Positions 1-6,268 of a stretch of 9,849 bases of DNA are shown here, in pieces. The first letter of the stretch is position 1. The number at the start of each line of letters is the position of its first letter. The stretch comes from JBBSOW01 sp038259365 (lineage in GTDB: Bacteria; Actinomycetota; Actinomycetes; Propionibacteriales; Propionibacteriaceae): NCBI GenBank assembly GCA_038259365.1, contig JBBSOW010000119.1:1-9849 (forward strand), read 5' to 3'. The notes beneath the pieces are model-generated. The model was not told where the DNA came from and searched no databases. It worked only from the letters and a program-made list of their open reading frames with translations. The translations under genes were made by a program, and so were the position numbers.

Positions 1-1
1 G

Positions 2-196
2 CAGGCCGGAATAGAAGCCGATGAGATCAGGATCGAGCTGGACGGCTCTGGTCTGAGGATCGAGCCCCTGAGCGCCGACACCCTGGTCGAGCGCGACGGT
101 CGGCTCGTTGTCCCAGCAACAGATCGGACCTTCACCACCGAAGGATGTCCGGGAGTTACGCCTTGGTGGCCAGCGCTGAGCAGCCCGAGGTCCTGA
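2..196 (+). CDS. 3' end of an unrecognised upstream gene (partial)
   Basis: An open frame enters from the left edge and ends at a TGA at 194-196, giving about 64 residues. The first ~45 codons have the G/C-rich third positions of real genes in this window and read as an acidic, beta-like stretch (IRIELDGSGLRIEPLSADTL). The last ~17 codons, rich in Trp, Pro and Ser, look much less like protein, so the frame may have been lost by an indel near 140-150. I do not recognise a family. It lies upstream of the DUF4157 gene in the same direction, so it may be the end of another eCIS-linked or cargo gene, but nothing in the sequence proves this. Confidence 0.35.
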   Translation, partial: QAGIEADEIRIELDGSGLRIEPLSADTLVERDGRLVVPATDRTFTTEGCPGVTPWWPALSSPRS

Positions 197-449
197 TCGA
201 CACCCGGCGTCGCGGTGGCTCTTTGCCCTGGAATCCACACTCCGGCCCGGCATCATCGACTCCCGCTCATGGCTCTTGGCGAACGGGCACATGCCACCTA
301 CAGATCGTTCGGTATCGAGGTAGAACTCCTCATCTCACCCCGTAGAGGTGGAAAGTGCCCGATCGGGCAACCGTCGTGGCCCCCGAAGGCCCTACCTCTT
401 CGCCGACAGAAGTGTGACACTGGAGGGAGACGGTCTGGAGGTCATAGAT
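197..449 (+). other. Spacer with coding-like fragments, possibly gene decay
   Basis: No convincing intact gene lies here. Coding-like fragments occur in different frames: about 148-215 in frame 1 (reads SYALVASAEQPEVLIDTRRR) and about 247-323 in frame 3 (reads IIDSRSWLLANGHMPPTDRS, then TAG at 321-323). With the open frame ending at 196, this pattern fits one decayed or frameshifted gene, but the pieces are too short to be sure. A GTG at 348 would extend the DUF4157 gene upstream by 34 residues. That extension is Arg-rich, has no good ribosome site and was not chosen. No promoter or terminator is clear. Confidence 0.3.
437..442 (+). promoter_or_regulatory. Ribosome binding site deciding the DUF4157 gene start
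   Basis: GGAGGT lies 7-8 bases before the ATG at 450. It is a near-perfect Shine-Dalgarno match at good spacing, and the only one near any candidate start of this frame, so it favours ATG 450 over GTG 348. Confidence 0.6.
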
Positions 450-1154
450 ATGCACGAACGCTCCTCGGACGGACGCACAGATGTGTTGCGGCCCAAGGGT
501 GCCCGGATCGACGATGAGTTCACCCCGCACCTGGGGCGGTTGGCCGCCGAGGGACGATCCGATCTCATGAGCCCCGATGGCGTGCTCGGGTTGCAGCGCA
601 CCGTGGGCAACGCCGGCGTGACCGCCATGCTCGACGAGGAGCGCTCCCCGGTCCACGACGTGATCAGCTCCGGTGGCAGGCCTTTGGAGCCGGACGTGCG
701 TGCCGACATGGAAGATCGCCTGGGTGCCGACTTCGGCGACGTGCGGGTGCACGACGACGCCGCCGCGGCCGCATCGGCCGGGGCGGTGAACGCCCACGCC
801 TATACGGTCGGGTCGAACGTGGTCTTCCAACGCGACACCTACGAGCCGTCGTCCCCGGCCGGGAAGACGACGCTGGCCCACGAGCTCACCCACGTGATGC
901 AGCAACGCAACGGCACGGTCGACGGTACGCCAGCGCCTGGCGGGATCAAGGTGAGCGATCCGGGCGACCGCTTCGAGCGGGAGGCCGCCTCGAACGCCGA
1001 CCGAGTCATGGCCGCCCCGCCAACCCCGACGGCGGGAAGCGGAACCGGGCTGGCTGTGCAACGTGAGGAAGCCGAGGAGGACGAGCCCGTGCAGGGGGAC
1101 TTCGTTCAGCGGGAGTCGGGCCCAGAGGAAGAGGAAGAGCCGGTCGCTGGCTGA
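450..1154 (+). CDS. DUF4157 (eCIS core domain) protein, putative zinc metalloprotease
   Basis: The 234-residue product carries a DUF4157 domain, a well-known companion of eCIS loci. Residues ~75-152 run from GGRPLEPDVRADME through GADFGDVRVHDD to the zinc-protease motif HELTH (144-148, HExxH), followed by MQQ. A second family signature, DPGDRFEREA, is at 170-179, and its acidic residues could supply the third zinc ligand (inference). Before the domain, residues 45-61 carry a hydrophobic LQR-x-x-GN module that recurs in the next gene. After it comes a low-complexity acidic tail with two VQR tripeptides (203-205 and 219-221) and runs of Glu. There is no signal peptide, membrane segment or cysteine. 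The start is set by GGAGGT at 437-442. The role of DUF4157 in eCIS is not settled; processing or loading of cargo, or being cargo itself, are possible. The family assignment is firm, the protease activity is inferred. Confidence 0.88.
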   Translation: MHERSSDGRTDVLRPKGARIDDEFTPHLGRLAAEGRSDLMSPDGVLGLQRTVGNAGVTAMLDEERSPVHDVISSGGRPLEPDVRADMEDRLGADFGDVRVHDDAAAAASAGAVNAHAYTVGSNVVFQRDTYEPSSPAGKTTLAHELTHVMQQRNGTVDGTPAPGGIKVSDPGDRFEREAASNADRVMAAPPTPTAGSGTGLAVQREEAEEDEPVQGDFVQRESGPEEEEEPVAG

Positions 1155-1276
1155 GCCACCATGCCGGAGCCGCGCGCGAGTAGCTATATCCACCGCCCCG
1201 GCGGGCGTCGGTACGTATCCGTTGTGTTGCCTCGGCGCCGACGGCGTAGCGGATCCTCCTCCCCCCTCCTCAAATC
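1155..1276 (+). other. Intergenic spacer between DUF4157 gene and candidate cargo gene
   Basis: This is a 122-base spacer. It contains a GC-rich palindromic core (CGGCGCCG at 1233-1240) and ends in a pyrimidine run just before the ATG at 1277. I see no run of T after a stem and no clear promoter, so I cannot say whether the two flanking genes are co-transcribed. Confidence 0.3.
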
Positions 1277-3139
1277 ATGACCGGCCTACGGCGGGCGATC
1301 AAACCGTCAGGTCCGATGACCGAACACGCCCTTGACGACGAGCGCCAGCGGTCTTGGCGTAGGACCCCGCCGGGAGGCGGTTCACCGAGCGTGCTCGACC
1401 TACAGCGCTCCGCAGGCAACAGGGCGGTCGGGCGGCTACTCGCCCCGGACCGGCGAACCGGGCCGACTGTGCAGCGTGCCATCCACGGCCAGGCCGGGGC
1501 CGTCCAGGAGGGCTACAGCCTGCGCGACAACGAGGGCGGACCGGGTGAGAGTGAAGGCCAGTGGAAGGCGCCCGGCGAGGCCGGACACAGCCGGCTCATG
1601 GAGGGGGCCGCGGCGGAGATGGTCGAGGGCATGGCCGCCGAAGGAGCCTTCGACGGGCTGATGCTGCGCCACGTGGTTCCCGACCTGAGTGGCGTGCCGA
1701 GGGAGGAGAAGCGGTGGGCCACGAAGGCGGCCAAAGCCAAGGCCGAGCTGGACAGTTGGACCTCGGGCTTCGCCCCGGGGTCGATCCGGGACCTGTGGGC
1801 CCAGCAGCAGGCCTCTGCCAACAAGCAGGTCGAGATGATCGGGCTGACGAGCACCGAGCTCCAGCAGAAGACCAACCAGTTCAACTCGTTCGTCCCCCAG
1901 GGCAACTCGTTCTACGTCAGTGCCGGGCGGTTGTCGGCCATGCAGACGATGCTCGGCGCCACCGACAACCCGAGCCTGGCCTCGGCGCTTATCGACGGCC
2001 TGACCGACGCGGAGGACCTGATGGAGCGCTACCAGAACGCCTACGAGGACGGCGATCGCCGACGGACAAGCGAGAAGCTGGACGTCCCCGAGTCCGACCA
2101 GACGGTCGAGTCGGCCGCCCATGACCTCACCCAGGCCAGCCGCGATCTCGACGAGAAATACATGGGCTTCCAGCAAGTCACCCTGGCCAGCAGTCTCGGG
2201 GAGATCAAGGCGGAGTACGCCTCCGACGAGCAGCGCATGGCCGAGATCGAGGAGGTGAAGACCTTCGTGCGGAACGTCGGCAAGACCGTCGACATCACGA
2301 TGAGCGTGGTGCGCGGAGCGCCCACCGCTGCGGCCAATGTCTCCCAGGGCGCCAAGCGCGCGAGGGCCCAGTTCAACGCCCATCGCAACCGCACGGACAT
2401 CCTCGCCGGCCGGCGGGAGCGGTTCAATCCCACCTACGTAACCACCGACGCCTCGGGGAACATGGTGGTCCGGAACATGCAGACCCGGATGGACCGCGAT
2501 CTGGCCACCGGGGCGAAGAGCGAGGCGCCACCGCCGAGCGGCATCGAGCTCCCCTCAAGCGTCTCCGACGTTCTCGGGACCATCACAGACTTCGTCTACG
2601 CCTCCGAGGTCAGGCAGATCAACCTGCGGCTCGAGCAGATGAAATCGCGGCTCGCCGCGGTCAGCGCCGTCATCACGACGACGGAGACGCAGCGCAAGAT
2701 CACCGCCTACCAGAACGCCCTGAACAAGTTCGCCAAGGCGGCCGCGGACCTGCAGGCACGCGTCGAGGACAGGCGTCGGGAGTACCGCGAAATGGGGACC
2801 CAGCTGGACCGGTTCGCCCAGCTGGACCGCGAGACGCGCGCGGCGGGCCAGGGAGTGGCCCGCGGCGCCGAGCGGTACACGACGATCATGACCATGAGCG
2901 CGGCGGTCAGTGAGGCCCTGACACTGGGGGCAAAGTCGCTCTCCGCCGCGCCCCACGACCTCACCGGCTGGTGGGCGACGGTGCGGGAGCGGCGGATCAG
3001 CACCCCCACCCCCGGCGAGACATCGGCGCTGAGCAGCGTCCTCAGGCAGCTGGGTCGCTTCGAGGCAAGTGTCGAAACCGCGAGGGAGGTCTTCGGCCCC
3101 GTAACCGAGAAGTCACGCGCCTTGCTCGGCCGCTACTGA
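1277..3139 (+). CDS. Helical eCIS-associated protein of unknown function, candidate cargo
   Basis: The 620-residue product has no family I can name. Residues 39-55 (VLDLQRSAGNRAVGRLL) match the N-terminal module of the upstream DUF4157 protein, and a VQR follows at about 65-67, but the DUF4157 domain itself is absent. The rest looks almost all helical: charged Ala/Glu/Gln/Lys-rich stretches at about 279-373 and a long coiled-coil-like segment at about 442-524, separated by a Pro/Ser-rich linker (about 414-422). There is no signal peptide, strong membrane segment or cysteine. The shared module and the place beside the DUF4157 gene suggest an eCIS cargo or cargo carrier; a helical pore-forming toxin is one untested option. 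The start is uncertain: ATG 1277 has no ribosome site and follows a pyrimidine run, while ATG 1316 has a weak AGG 4 bases upstream and a more gene-like codon pattern after it. Confidence 0.75.
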   Translation: MTGLRRAIKPSGPMTEHALDDERQRSWRRTPPGGGSPSVLDLQRSAGNRAVGRLLAPDRRTGPTVQRAIHGQAGAVQEGYSLRDNEGGPGESEGQWKAPGEAGHSRLMEGAAAEMVEGMAAEGAFDGLMLRHVVPDLSGVPREEKRWATKAAKAKAELDSWTSGFAPGSIRDLWAQQQASANKQVEMIGLTSTELQQKTNQFNSFVPQGNSFYVSAGRLSAMQTMLGATDNPSLASALIDGLTDAEDLMERYQNAYEDGDRRRTSEKLDVPESDQTVESAAHDLTQASRDLDEKYMGFQQVTLASSLGEIKAEYASDEQRMAEIEEVKTFVRNVGKTVDITMSVVRGAPTAAANVSQGAKRARAQFNAHRNRTDILAGRRERFNPTYVTTDASGNMVVRNMQTRMDRDLATGAKSEAPPPSGIELPSSVSDVLGTITDFVYASEVRQINLRLEQMKSRLAAVSAVITTTETQRKITAYQNALNKFAKAAADLQARVEDRRREYREMGTQLDRFAQLDRETRAAGQGVARGAERYTTIMTMSAAVSEALTLGAKSLSAAPHDLTGWWATVRERRISTPTPGETSALSSVLRQLGRFEASVETAREVFGPVTEKSRALLGRY

Positions 3140-3161
3140 GCCGTCCGCCCCGCGCTCCCCG

Positions 3162-3425
3162 TCAAGGATGCGGTCCCAGGGTGAGGATGGTAAGGGTGTC
3201 CGGTGTGGCGCCGTATATCCACCACATCCGCCAGGCTCTCGGAGTTCGGTTCTCTATGTAGGACTCCCAAACGTCCTCGCCATCGGGTCCAGCCAGAGAG
3301 TGATACTTGTGGGAATTCAGCCCCGGATGGCCAGGACCGACATCGCGGAGAAGCCGCAGCGTCTTCTTCGCTTTCTTCAGCTTCGCCGCGTACGCCGGCC
3401 TGCTGAGATCTGCGGTACTACCCAT
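3162..3425 (-). CDS. RelE/ParE-like small protein, orphan toxin-like
   Basis: The 87-residue product is basic at its N-terminus (KLKKAKKTLRLLRD) and then follows the pattern of a RelE-superfamily group I recall: HPGLNSHKYHSL (about 34-45), a Gly-Pro turn, ESYIENRTPRAWRMWW (about 54-69) and a closing LTILTLGPHP. In that superfamily such folds are mRNA-cleaving or gyrase-targeting toxins, but some are inactive or stand alone. No antitoxin is visible: upstream the frame is closed by a TGA at 3474-3476 in the sheath leader, and downstream lies the 3' end of the 620-residue protein gene, 22 bases away and convergent. It is the only minus-strand gene in the window. ATG 3425 has only a weak AGGA about 10 bases upstream. 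It may be an accessory insertion or a remnant of a toxin-antitoxin pair. Confidence 0.7.
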   Translation of the reverse strand: MGSTADLSRPAYAAKLKKAKKTLRLLRDVGPGHPGLNSHKYHSLAGPDGEDVWESYIENRTPRAWRMWWIYGATPDTLTILTLGPHP

Positions 3426-3541
3426 ACCGCGAAAATCCTGGCGCTTGCCGCTCTGCTTGCCCAGTGGGGCAGATCATCGTGCCCTCGCGGAAGCCCGCCG
3501 GGTCGTAGCGCTCAGTCCGGCCCGGGCGCATGCTGGCGGTA

Positions 3542-3558
3542 GGCACTCCGAAAGTGCC
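3542..3558 (+). repeat. Short stem-loop in the sheath gene leader
   Basis: GGCACT and AGTGCC form a perfect 6-bp stem around a 5-base loop, CCGAA. It lies 34 bases before the sheath ATG and 20 bases before its ribosome site. No T run follows, so it is not a typical terminator. It could be an operator half-site pair, an mRNA-stabilising hairpin, or chance. Confidence 0.3.
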
Positions 3559-3578
3559 GACGCCCACCGCGTACGAGC

Positions 3579-3584
3579 GAGGAG
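3579..3584 (+). promoter_or_regulatory. Ribosome binding site deciding the sheath start
   Basis: GAGGAG lies 8 bases before ATG 3593. The residues after that ATG match the usual sheath N-terminus, so the in-frame ATG at 3530 is rejected as the start. Confidence 0.65.
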
Positions 3585-3592
3585 AAACGCAC

Positions 3593-5149
3593 ATGCCGAC
3601 CTATCAGTCTCCAGGGGTCTACGTCGAAGAAGTGGCTGCCGGCGCGCGCCCGCTCGCGGGAGCCGGAACGGCGGTGGCCGCGTTCGTCGGTCTGGCCGAA
3701 ACCGGTCCGTTCAACACCCCCACGCTGGTGAGCAATTGGACCCAGTTCGCCACCACCTACGGCGGGTTCGTGCCCGGCTCCTACCTCGCGCAGTCGGTGT
3801 ACGGGTACTTCATGAACGGCGGCGGCAACTGCTACGTGGTACGGGTCGGGCAGAGCGAGCCCACGAGCGGCCGGGCACCGCGGAGCGCCCAGGCCAAGGA
3901 ACTCGCGGCCGCCCCGACCGCGCAGATCGGTCGGTTGAAGGTCACCGCCCTCGGATCCGCCACCGAGCCCGGCGACGTGAGCGTCGAGATCACCGATCCC
4001 GGTGGCGAGAACCCCAGTGAGGAGATGTTTCGTCTCGTGGTGAAGCGCGACGGCGAGGTGGTCGAGGAATACGACCGCGCCACGCTCGGGCGTGGCAAAC
4101 AGAACGTCGCCACCATGGTCAACGCCGCCTCGAAGCTGATCCAGATCGAGGAGACCGGCAGCGGCGCCGTCGAGCGCATTGCCTCGGGTGAGACGGCCCT
4201 CGTCGCGCCGGTGCCGCCGGCCAGCCAGCCGTCCAACGCCCTCAGCGCCGACGACTACGTGGGCGATGTCGCGGACCGCACGGGCCTCGCCGGGCTCGAG
4301 GCGATCGAAGAGATCACCATGCTGTGCGTCCCCGACCTGATGAGCGCCTATCAGCAAGGCAGCATCGACCTCGACACCGTCGAGGCCGTGCAGACCGCGA
4401 TGATCTCCCACGCCGAGCAAATGGGCGACCGGATGGCGATCCTGGACCCGCCCCCAGGCTTCAACGCCCAACAGATCAAGGAGTGGCGCGTCGACAAGGC
4501 CCGCTACGACTCGATGTATGCCGCCCTCTACTGGCCGTGGGTCAAGACGATGAACCCCGCGACGGGGTTGTTGGCGCTGATGCCGCCCTCGGGTCACATC
4601 GCCGGCATCTGGGGCCGCAACGACGACACCCGCGGGGTGCACAAGGCGCCGGCCAACGAGGTGGTCCGGGGCGCTATCGACCTGGAAATTAACATCACCC
4701 GCAAGGAGCACGACCTGCTCAACCCCGAAGGCATCAACGCCATCCGCGCTTTTCCCGGCCGGGGCATCCGGGTCTGGGGTGCCCGCACGCTGTCCTCCGA
4801 CCCGGCGTGGCGTTACCTGAACGTACGTCGGCTGTTCAACTACCTGGAGGAGTCGATCCTCAGCGGGACCGGCTGGGTCGTCTTCGAGCCGAACGACCAG
4901 GCTCTCTGGGCCAAGATCCGCCGCACCGTCGCCGCGTTCCTCGTCATGGAGTGGCGCAAGGGCGCGCTCTTCGGAGCAACTCCGGACGAGGCGTTCTACG
5001 TCAAATGCGACGCCGAGACCAACCCCGCCGAAGGCATCGACGCCGGCCAGGTGGTCTGCGAGATCGGGGTGGCACCGGTGAAGCCGGCGGAGTTCGTGGT
5101 CTTCCGCCTCGCCCAGTTCTCAGGCGGCGTGAGCCTGGTCAGCGAATAG
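3593..5149 (+). CDS. eCIS contractile tail sheath protein
   Basis: The 518-residue product is a phage-type tail sheath (Afp2-4/Pvc2-like). It forms the outer cylinder whose contraction drives the inner tube into the target. The N-terminus, PTYQSPGVYVEEV, is the classic sheath strand-exchange arm. Next comes GTAVAAFVGLAETGPFNTP and a variable insertion at about 85-225, which in this family faces outward. Conserved core motifs follow: GHIAGIWGRND at 334-344 and GVHKAPANE just after, then FPGRGIRVWGARTLSSD from about 387 and a YLNVRRLFNYLEESI stretch. The C-terminal domain ends in VVFRLAQFSGGVSLVSE, the other half of the subunit linkage. Length is normal for an eCIS sheath and the gene looks intact. 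It heads a closely packed operon, with the tube gene 37 bases downstream. Only one sheath gene is seen, unlike the three in Afp. Confidence 0.96.
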   Translation: MPTYQSPGVYVEEVAAGARPLAGAGTAVAAFVGLAETGPFNTPTLVSNWTQFATTYGGFVPGSYLAQSVYGYFMNGGGNCYVVRVGQSEPTSGRAPRSAQAKELAAAPTAQIGRLKVTALGSATEPGDVSVEITDPGGENPSEEMFRLVVKRDGEVVEEYDRATLGRGKQNVATMVNAASKLIQIEETGSGAVERIASGETALVAPVPPASQPSNALSADDYVGDVADRTGLAGLEAIEEITMLCVPDLMSAYQQGSIDLDTVEAVQTAMISHAEQMGDRMAILDPPPGFNAQQIKEWRVDKARYDSMYAALYWPWVKTMNPATGLLALMPPSGHIAGIWGRNDDTRGVHKAPANEVVRGAIDLEINITRKEHDLLNPEGINAIRAFPGRGIRVWGARTLSSDPAWRYLNVRRLFNYLEESILSGTGWVVFEPNDQALWAKIRRTVAAFLVMEWRKGALFGATPDEAFYVKCDAETNPAEGIDAGQVVCEIGVAPVKPAEFVVFRLAQFSGGVSLVSE

Positions 5150-5173
5150 CCCTCACCCGTCCCGTTTCCCCTA

Positions 5174-5179
5174 GAAAGG
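5174..5179 (+). promoter_or_regulatory. Ribosome binding site deciding the tube start
   Basis: GAAAGG ends 7 bases before ATG 5187 but only 1 base before ATG 5181, so the second of the two closely spaced in-frame ATGs is the likely start. Confidence 0.55.
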
Positions 5180-5186
5180 CATGCAC

Positions 5187-5630
5187 ATGGCACTCCCCGA
5201 AGGCGACAGCTCCGTCGGCCATTCGTTCGGCTTGGAGTTCGACGGCATCACGATCAAGGCCATCACCGAGGTCGCCGGTCTCAAGATCGAGCAGGACGTC
5301 ATCGAACTCAAAGAGAACGGCCCGGACGGCAAGTTCGTCATCCGCAAGCTACCCGGACGGCCGAAAGCGCCCGACGTCACGTTGACCCGCGGTCTCAGCG
5401 AGGACAACAGCTTCGAAAGCTGGGTCAAGGACAGCCAGTTCGGCAAGATGGGCGCCGTGCGCAGGGGCGGGGCGATCATCGTCTACGACTTCGAGGGCCA
5501 ACCGATCAAGCGATACAAGTTGACCAACGCCTGGCCCAAGAGCCTGGAGATCGGCTCGCTCAAGGCAGGCGACACGTCGGTCCTCACCGAGAAGCTCGTC
5601 TTGACCTGCGAATTGATCGAGGTCGAATAA
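5187..5630 (+). CDS. eCIS inner tube protein (gp19/Afp1-like)
   Basis: The 147-residue product belongs to the T4 gp19-like tail tube family (Afp1/Pvc1). It stacks as hexamers to form the rigid inner tube within the sheath, whose lumen can carry cargo. Typical features are the N-terminal GHSFGLEFDGITIKAITEVA, the IEQDVIELKENGPDGK loop, PDVTLTRGLSEDNSFESWV at about 65-83, and the C-terminal strand KLVLTCELIEVE. Length is standard. The gene lies 37 bases after the sheath and its TAA overlaps the next ATG in TAATG, indicating coupled translation. A second, more divergent tube-type gene is at 8770-9207; this one, next to the sheath and closest to the family norm, is the likely major tube subunit. 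Confidence 0.95.
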   Translation: MALPEGDSSVGHSFGLEFDGITIKAITEVAGLKIEQDVIELKENGPDGKFVIRKLPGRPKAPDVTLTRGLSEDNSFESWVKDSQFGKMGAVRRGGAIIVYDFEGQPIKRYKLTNAWPKSLEIGSLKAGDTSVLTEKLVLTCELIEVE

Positions 5631-6088
5631 TGCGCCGTGGAGCGTTGACCGTGCCGCGGACACCGACCGACGACTCGTTACCCGGGCGGGACACGGAGGC
5701 CTCTACTGCCCAGGAGGACTTGCGCACGGAGTTCGCCTTCGTGCTGCCCCGCGGTTACGTCGACGGGGCCGGCGCCGTCCACCGCGACGGGGTCATGCGT
5801 CTGGCCACCGCCCGCGACGAGCTGGTGCCCCTTCGCGACGATCGGGTGCGCGAGAACCAGGCCTACCTCACCGTGGTGTTGCTGGCCCGGGTGATCACCC
5901 GGCTCGGAGGCATCGAGGACGTCCACGCCGGAATCGTGGAGAACCTGTTCGCCGCCGATCTGGCGTTCCTGCAGGACCTGTACCGGCGGGTGAACACCGA
6001 AGGACACACCCGCGCCGCGGTCACCTGTCCGTCGTGTGAGCACCACTTCGCGGTCGACGTCTCGGGTGGGCGCCTGGGGGAATCGTGA
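5630..6088 (+). CDS. Phage-tail-like assembly protein with C-terminal CxxC knuckle
   Basis: The 152-residue product resembles small proteins placed right after the tube gene in eCIS and phage-tail-like loci, annotated there as tail assembly proteins. The core EFAFVLPRGYVDGAG, then HRDGVMRLATARDELVPL and a helical region ending FAADLAFLQDLYRRVN, fits that family. The end holds CPSCEHHF (Cys133, Cys136, His138, His139), a half zinc ribbon that could bind metal alone or as a dimer. The first ~28 residues are polar and probably disordered. By position it could be a tube chaperone or a tape-measure/tube initiator factor (inference). The start overlaps the tube stop (TAATG) with GAGGT 6 bases upstream, and the stop overlaps the next start (GTGA), so the three genes are probably translated together. 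Confidence 0.82.
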   Translation: MRRGALTVPRTPTDDSLPGRDTEASTAQEDLRTEFAFVLPRGYVDGAGAVHRDGVMRLATARDELVPLRDDRVRENQAYLTVVLLARVITRLGGIEDVHAGIVENLFAADLAFLQDLYRRVNTEGHTRAAVTCPSCEHHFAVDVSGGRLGES

Positions 6089-6240
6089 CGTACGCGACCG
6101 AGCGGCTCTACACCGAGGTGGCGTACGTGGCCTACTACCTGCACTGGTCGAGGAACGACATCCTCGACCTCGAGCACGCCGAACGGCAACGCTACGTCGT
6201 CGAGATCGGCGAGCTCAACCACCGCATTCGACAGGGCTGA
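6085..6240 (+). CDS. Small DUF6760-like eCIS protein
   Basis: The 51-residue product starts at GTG 6085, overlapping the previous stop by 4 bases (GTGA), with GGGGGAA just upstream. It reads MTYATERLYTEVAYVAYYLH, then WSRNDILDLEHAERQRYVVE and IGELNHRIRQG. The pattern RLYxEVAYVAYxLHW, DILDLEHxxRxR and xEIxxLN matches the short DUF6760-type proteins I recall from actinobacterial and related eCIS loci, always between the tube-assembly gene and the baseplate genes. The function is unknown; it is mostly helical with aromatic residues on one face, as in a small assembly adaptor. The exact DUF number is from memory, while the coding call rests on the overlap, codon pattern and recognisable motif. 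Confidence 0.85.
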   Translation: MTYATERLYTEVAYVAYYLHWSRNDILDLEHAERQRYVVEIGELNHRIRQG

Positions 6241-6257
6241 CTTGAGTATCCGCCGAA

Positions 6258-6263
6258 GGGAGG
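6258..6263 (+). promoter_or_regulatory. Ribosome binding site deciding the start of the 827-residue protein
   Basis: GGGAGG, within a longer AAGGGAGGG purine run, lies 5 bases before ATG 6269. This favours ATG 6269 over the in-frame TTG at 6242. Confidence 0.6.
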
Positions 6264-6268
6264 GCCAG

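Larger units (their letters stand above)
3426..3592 (+). promoter_or_regulatory. Divergent intergenic region and leader of the sheath operon
   Basis: This 167-base region separates the minus-strand RelE-like gene from the sheath gene, so it should hold promoters for both. I find no convincing -35/-10 pair on either strand. Two small perfect inverted repeats are present: TGCCC/GGGCA with a 4-base gap at 3458-3471, and GGCACT/AGTGCC with a 5-base gap at 3542-3558. Calling the region regulatory is based on layout, not on a recognised site. Confidence 0.45.

Noticed and set aside
330..1193. 287-residue minus-strand open frame over the DUF4157 gene
   Set aside because: It is antisense to a gene with clear family motifs and a good ribosome site. 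Its His/Arg/Gly/Val-rich product is typical of antisense frames in GC-rich genes.
1233..1240. Palindrome CGGCGCCG considered as terminator stem between the first two genes
   Set aside because: Too short for a stable stem with a loop, and no T run follows. Such palindromes are common in GC-rich DNA.
1436..2383. 315-residue minus-strand open frame over the 620-residue protein gene
   Set aside because: Antisense shadow: it lacks a ribosome site, its composition is typical of reverse frames, and the forward frame continues with helical, gene-like codons across it.
3168..3542. Forward open frames across the RelE-like gene (for example 3168-3542)
   Set aside because: Their products match nothing and are rich in Arg, Ser and Pro, while the minus strand gives a protein with recognisable RelE-type motifs.
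3530..3592. ATG 3530 as start of the sheath gene
   Set aside because: It would add 21 residues with no sheath-like character and skip the strong GAGGAG site before ATG 3593. The sheath N-terminal arm begins exactly at 3593.
3512..4711. 399-residue minus-strand open frame over the sheath gene
   Set aside because: The forward strand encodes an unmistakable tail sheath. The reverse product is His/Gly/Asp-rich with no recognisable motif.
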